Source of the DNA: a bacterium
GTDB lineage: Bacteria > UBA10199 > JAIBAG01
Direction: 5' to 3'
Assembly (NCBI GenBank): GCA_019695305.1
Contig: JAIBAG010000001.1
Coordinates: forward strand, 206,774-270,773
DNA: 64,000 nt
Below the pieces are notes generated by a model. It saw nothing but the letters and a program-made list of their open reading frames with translations. It did no database searches and was not told the DNA's origin. Position 1 is the first letter of the stretch. Every line of letters begins with the position of its first letter. Shown here one piece after another: positions 60,125 to 64,000 of this stretch. Made by a program: the position numbers and the translations under genes.

Positions 60125-60820
60125 ATGTTACAACACTTTCTTCCCGGTATTTCCTCCTATAGTGCCCAATCCGATCAACTGTTTGATCTCATTACGTATG
60201 TTATGGGTTTTTGGTTTTTCTTAGGGCAGGGACTTTTTTTTTACTTCATCCTAAAATACCGTCGTAAGCCCGGAGTTCCTTCGGTTTATATTTCTGGTGA
60301 TAGCAAACAGGAGAAAAAACCTATTGCTTGGGCACACAAGCTTTTACTTGTTTGCGATATTGTTATTGTGCTGGCCGCCGTTAAAGTTTGGTATCATGTA
60401 AAGCAAGAACTTCCCCCGGCCGATGCTACTATTAAAGTGATTGGTCAGCAATGGGCCTGGACCTTTGTTGATGCGGGTAAAGACGGCAAACTGGATACTC
60501 CCGATGATATCACCACTATTGATGAGCTTCATGTACAAGTGAATAAAACCTATCATTTTTTACTTACAACAAAAGACGTGCTTCATAGTTTTTTTGTACC
60601 GGTATTTCGCCTTAAGCAAGATGCGGTTCCTGGGCGAGAAATTGTGGGTTGGTTTAAAGCTCTTGAAACAGGTGAGTATGATATTACCTGTGCCGAAATT
60701 TGTGGCGTGGGTCATGGTCTCATGGGAGGCAGAATTTTTATTGAAAGCGAAGAAGACCACCAAAAATGGGTTGATAATCATTCTTCACAGGGCAGTGCTA
60801 AATTGGGGTTAAATCCATAA
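60125..60820 (+). CDS. coxB: Cytochrome c oxidase subunit II
   Basis: 231 residues with two N-terminal membrane helices and a cupredoxin domain. CuA ligands: His in VLHSFFVPVFRLKQDAVPG, and CAEICGVGHGLMGG (two Cys, Glu, His, Met). No C-terminal cytochrome c domain, so it is aa3-type rather than caa3. The aromatic electron entry patch WAWTFV is present. Confidence 0.95.
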   Translation: MLQHFLPGISSYSAQSDQLFDLITYVMGFWFFLGQGLFFYFILKYRRKPGVPSVYISGDSKQEKKPIAWAHKLLLVCDIVIVLAAVKVWYHVKQELPPADATIKVIGQQWAWTFVDAGKDGKLDTPDDITTIDELHVQVNKTYHFLLTTKDVLHSFFVPVFRLKQDAVPGREIVGWFKALETGEYDITCAEICGVGHGLMGGRIFIESEEDHQKWVDNHSSQGSAKLGLNP

Positions 60821-60830
60821 GGACAACAAT

Positions 60831-62507
60831 ATGTCTCATTCCAACGAACATCATCACGAAAGTTTTTTTAAGAAATATCTTTTTTCCACCGACCATAAAA
60901 TTATCGGTATGCAGTATTTATTTACTGGCATGTTTATGGGTTTAATTGGTGGGTTTTTGGTTTACGCGTTTCGTATGCAGCTGGCTTTCCCGGGAATTTC
61001 GGTTCCCGGATTTGGTGTAGTAACCGAAAGTGGTTACAATGCCCTGGTTACCAATCACGGTGCCGTGATGATTTTTTGGTTTGCCATGCCCGTTCTTATT
61101 GCTGCTTTTGGCAACTATTTAATTCCGCTCATGATTGGTTGCGACGATATGGTGTTCCCACGTCTTAATCGTCTTTCCTATCAAATCTTTTTACTCAGTG
61201 CCATTATACTGATCATTTCCTTTTTTGTAAAAAATGGCGGTTTTGGTGGCGCTTGGACAGCGTATCCGCCTTTGTCTGCCAAAGCTGAATACAATTTAAC
61301 TCCCATGGGTGCGCCTTTATGGCTTATTGCTGTTGCTCTTGAATTTGTAGCTTTTTTAATTGGTGGTATCAATTTTATTACAACTCTCATGAACTCACGC
61401 GCTAAAGGAATGAAGATGTACGATATTCCCATGGTAGTGTGGATGATTGTGATTGCTAGTATTTTGTTTATGGCTTCCGTAGGTCCGCTTATAGCCGGAG
61501 CGGCTATGTTGTTGTTTGATCAATTGATTGGTACTGCGTTTTACGACGCGGCCAAGGGTGGGGATCCGCTTTTGTGGCAACATCTTTTCTGGTTCTTTGG
61601 CCACCCCGAAGTTTATGTGGTTTTGTTGCCCACTATGGGTATGGTGGTAGAAGTGATGACCACTTTTTCACGCAAAAAATTGTTTGGTTATAAAACTTTT
61701 TTATACTCCACCTTTTTTACCGGAATTTTAAGCTTTGTAGTATGGGCGCATCACCAGTTTGTAGCAGGCATTGATCCACGCATGGCCAATATTTTTACCG
61801 TAACCACTTTGCTTATTTCGGTACCTATTGCCGAAATTTGTTTTTTGATGATTGCCACCCTGTATGGCGGATCCATCGAACTTAAAACCCCTATGTTGTT
61901 TGCTTTAGCTTTTGTGGCCGAATTTATTATTGGTGGTGTTACCGGAATTTATCTTGGCTCGTCGGGCATGGATATTTATTTCCATGATACCTACTTTGTG
62001 GTGGCTCACTTTCATTATACTTTCGTGCCTATTGCCATCATTGGTCTTTTTACCGGTATTTATTATTGGTTCCCCAAAATGTTTGGCAAAATGATGTGTG
62101 ATACTTTGGGTAAAATTCACTTTTGGGGCACTATTATTTCATTCAATTTTATTTTTATTCCACTTTTCTTTTTGGGTATGGCTGGTGAACATCGTCGTAT
62201 TTACAACTACCAAAATTTTCCCGACTTAAACACAGTGGGTTTATTTGATTTGCGCAAATTAGCAACGGTGTCGTTATTGGTTATGCTCGCGTTTCAGGCT
62301 GTGTTTTTTTACAACTTTATTCGTAGTTTAATTAAGGGTGAAAAGGCTCCGGCTAATCCCTGGAAAGCCAATACGCTGGAATGGCAGGCCCCGTCGCCTC
62401 CTCCCCACGGTAATTTTGCCGAATTGCCCGAAGTATATCGTGGGCCTTACGAATTTGGTGTGCCGGGCCGTGACCAAGATTATTGGCCGCAAAATCAACC
62501 GAATTAA
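60831..62507 (+). CDS. coxA: Cytochrome c oxidase subunit I
   Basis: 558 residues, about 12 helices. Haem and copper ligands: His in VTNHGAVMIFWF (low-spin), FGHPEVYVVLLP (CuB His cross-linked to Tyr; the Glu marks an A1-type D-channel), VWAHHQFVAG and FHDTYFVVAHFHYTF. Reduces O2 to water while pumping protons. 10 nt after coxB. Confidence 0.97.
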   Translation: MSHSNEHHHESFFKKYLFSTDHKIIGMQYLFTGMFMGLIGGFLVYAFRMQLAFPGISVPGFGVVTESGYNALVTNHGAVMIFWFAMPVLIAAFGNYLIPLMIGCDDMVFPRLNRLSYQIFLLSAIILIISFFVKNGGFGGAWTAYPPLSAKAEYNLTPMGAPLWLIAVALEFVAFLIGGINFITTLMNSRAKGMKMYDIPMVVWMIVIASILFMASVGPLIAGAAMLLFDQLIGTAFYDAAKGGDPLLWQHLFWFFGHPEVYVVLLPTMGMVVEVMTTFSRKKLFGYKTFLYSTFFTGILSFVVWAHHQFVAGIDPRMANIFTVTTLLISVPIAEICFLMIATLYGGSIELKTPMLFALAFVAEFIIGGVTGIYLGSSGMDIYFHDTYFVVAHFHYTFVPIAIIGLFTGIYYWFPKMFGKMMCDTLGKIHFWGTIISFNFIFIPLFFLGMAGEHRRIYNYQNFPDLNTVGLFDLRKLATVSLLVMLAFQAVFFYNFIRSLIKGEKAPANPWKANTLEWQAPSPPPHGNFAELPEVYRGPYEFGVPGRDQDYWPQNQPN

Positions 62508-62525
62508 CTTTCATAAGGAACGTTT

Positions 62526-63104
62526 ATGTCACACGGAGTACCTATAGCAAATTTAAGATCGGCAACCGGCATTAAAACAGCCAAGCTTGCAACCTGGCTG
62601 GTTATTGCGTCCGAAATAGTTATCTTTGGCGGTTTACTTGTAAGTTATTTGTTGTTTCGTTTAAGACACGAAGATTGGGCTGATGCCGCTAGTCATACTC
62701 AAACCTGGGCCGGTGCTTTTAATACTTTTGTGCTCTTAACTTCCAGCTATTTTGTGGTGCTTGCTCACAAAGCTGCCGAAGAAAAGCGTGGTGCCGATGC
62801 TTACAAATATCTTTTGTACACTATTGGTGGCGGTTTTGTGTTTATGTGTGTTAAAGCTTTTGAGTACACCACAAAATTTCATCATGGTTTTACCATATCA
62901 ACAGGTGTTTTTTGGTCGTTTTATTTTACCGCTACAGGCTTACACGGCTTGCACGTGTTAGCGGGTATGGTGATTATGTATATTGTTGGCCAGGATGCCA
63001 AAAAGAACCAAAACCTTCATCGTGTAGAATGTATTGGTATTTACTGGCATTTTGTGGATTTAGTGTGGATTTTTCTGTTCCCGCTGCTCTACATTGCAAA
63101 ATAA
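62526..63104 (+). CDS. coxC: Cytochrome c oxidase subunit III
   Basis: 192 residues, five helices; the short form without the first two helices. Typical sequences: WLVIASEIVIFGGLLVSYLLFRLRH, GVFWSFYFTATGLHGLHVLAGM and ECIGIYWHFVDLVWIFLFPLLYI. Stabilises subunit I. A second, related subunit III gene follows after coxD. Confidence 0.94.
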   Translation: MSHGVPIANLRSATGIKTAKLATWLVIASEIVIFGGLLVSYLLFRLRHEDWADAASHTQTWAGAFNTFVLLTSSYFVVLAHKAAEEKRGADAYKYLLYTIGGGFVFMCVKAFEYTTKFHHGFTISTGVFWSFYFTATGLHGLHVLAGMVIMYIVGQDAKKNQNLHRVECIGIYWHFVDLVWIFLFPLLYIAK

Positions 63105-63113
63105 GGAGTTATC

Positions 63114-63485
63114 ATGTCTAATAATCATGCAAGCGAAAATCACACAGCCGAGCATCACGAACATCCAAACTATAAAAAGGTTTATATTACCCTTTTAGTT
63201 TTATTGGCCATCAGCGTGCTTGGCCCCATGATTGGCATTAAAGCCTTAACCCTTATTACTGCTTTTGGTATTGCCATTGTTAAAGCCTATATGGTGGCAG
63301 CCAATTTCATGCATCTTAAATTTGAAAAGAAATACATCAATTATTTCATTCTTACTTGTTTGGCTCTTATGATCTTTTTCTTTTTTGCTATTGCTCCCGA
63401 TATTATGAAGTGGGAGGGCAGAAACTGGAAGGGTATACGTCCCGAGATTTCCCACGAATCTATCAATGGCCATGGGCACCATTAA
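63114..63485 (+). CDS. coxD: Cytochrome c oxidase subunit IV
   Basis: 123 residues: a His-rich head (ENHTAEHHEHPNYKKVYITLL) and three helices ending in FFFFAIAPDIMKWEGRNW. Matches the prokaryotic COX4 type (KVYxxLLxLxxxTV..., VxAxxMHLKFE). Small helper subunit of the oxidase. 9 nt after coxC. Confidence 0.9.
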   Translation: MSNNHASENHTAEHHEHPNYKKVYITLLVLLAISVLGPMIGIKALTLITAFGIAIVKAYMVAANFMHLKFEKKYINYFILTCLALMIFFFFAIAPDIMKWEGRNWKGIRPEISHESINGHGHH

Positions 63486-63511
63486 GCCACTGAAAGTAAA
63501 AGAGTGTTTTT

Positions 63512-64000
63512 ATGAACTCTCTGGCTCACACTAAAAATCCACCGATATCCAATCAGGTTTTGGGCATGCTGGTTTTTATTCTTACCGAAATGATGATTTT
63601 TGCGTCATTTATTAGCGCATTTATTATTATTAAATCGGGCGCTCTTAACTGGCCACCTTTGGGTCAACCACGTTTACCGGTAACAACAACGGCATTTAAT
63701 TCATTTTTTCTTATGGTGAGTGCTCCTCTTTTTATTTACGCCTATCGATTGTTTGTTCAAGGGGCAAGTATCAGTCGTGTAAAAAAAATGTATCTGATTA
63801 CAGCTATTTGCGGCAGTGTCTTTTTTTTATTGCAGGGTGTGGAATGGATTAAACTGATTCAGTTTGGTTTAACTATGAGCTCGGGTGTGTACGGCAGTTT
63901 TTTTTATTTAATTGTGGGGGCACATGCCTTGCATGTTTTGGTGGCTTTAGTGTTATTAGGCGTTATGTACCGCCGGCTTATTTTAAATAAGCTTCATAAA
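63512..64000 (+). CDS. Second oxidase subunit III-like protein (3' truncated)
   Basis: The frame starts at ATG 63512 and stays open to the right edge, 163 codons. It opens with NQVLGMLVFILTEMMIFASFISAFIIIKSG, continues with AFNSFFLMVSAPLFIYA, VEWIKLIQFGLTMSSGVYGSFFYLIVGAHALHVLVALVLL, the subunit III pattern. It differs clearly from the coxC at 62526. The end is outside the window. Confidence 0.88.
   Translation, partial: MNSLAHTKNPPISNQVLGMLVFILTEMMIFASFISAFIIIKSGALNWPPLGQPRLPVTTTAFNSFFLMVSAPLFIYAYRLFVQGASISRVKKMYLITAICGSVFFLLQGVEWIKLIQFGLTMSSGVYGSFFYLIVGAHALHVLVALVLLGVMYRRLILNKLHK

Overview
The window looks like a chromosome segment of a moderately AT-rich Gram-negative bacterium that respires oxygen and can also reduce nitrite and nitric oxide. 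Signs of an outer membrane are Lgt with several lipobox proteins, an OprP-like porin and an L,D-transpeptidase. The mix of alternative complex III with an aa3-type oxidase, a long-form IspG, a DUF4416 protein, a bacterial acyl-CoA-binding protein and a protease with a MYXO/JDVT-CTERM-like tail fits uncultured deltaproteobacterial or Bdellovibrionota-like lineages. That placement is inference. I saw no rRNA, tRNA, CRISPR array, insertion sequence or phage gene. No stretch without a gene exceeds 300 bases.

Region 1 (1-32 kb) is mostly housekeeping. It holds a truncated DsbA-like protein, ilvD, lgt between two lipoproteins, a HAD phosphatase, a VapBC-type toxin-antitoxin pair, an IMPase, queA, a SpoIID-domain protein, two alpha/beta hydrolases, long-form ispG, an L,D-transpeptidase, a HelD-like helicase, an SDR with a thioesterase, a minus-strand run (lipoprotein, sedolisin-like protease, COG0523 GTPase, QueD, cupin), acyl-CoA-binding protein, ilvB, glmU, ssb and mgtE. 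Three copies of an unassigned structured element lie in this region, each just downstream of a plus-strand gene. Each has a conserved core of about 90 nt enclosed by 31-38 bp inverted arms that are (almost) perfect within a copy but unrelated between copies. This is the best candidate for something undescribed.

Region 2 (32-38.7 kb) has a 1622-residue protein of unknown function with a HELGH zincin motif, preceded by a hairpin-rich leader ending in a terminator-like stem, then hemB and a small secreted protein.

Region 3 (38.7-50.6 kb) is a denitrification island. A minus-strand operon encodes hemerythrin, NirK-cytochrome c, an FGE-like protein, SCO and NnrS, followed by a porin. A plus-strand set encodes a ferritin-like protein, a NorC-cytochrome fusion, NorB, NorQ and NorD. 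A Crp/Fnr regulator closes the island. Four ATGAT-N4-ATCA(T/G) palindromes lie in front of these units and are probably its operators. Nitrite would be reduced to N2O; nothing for nitrate or N2O reduction is seen here.

Region 4 (50.8-64 kb, all plus strand, tightly packed) encodes alternative complex III (ActABCDEF), a second SCO protein, a triheme cytochrome c, a 36-residue membrane peptide, cytochrome oxidase subunits II, I, III and IV, and the start of a second subunit III cut by the window edge. It forms a quinol-to-oxygen electron path next to the nitrite/NO branch, which draws on c-type cytochromes.
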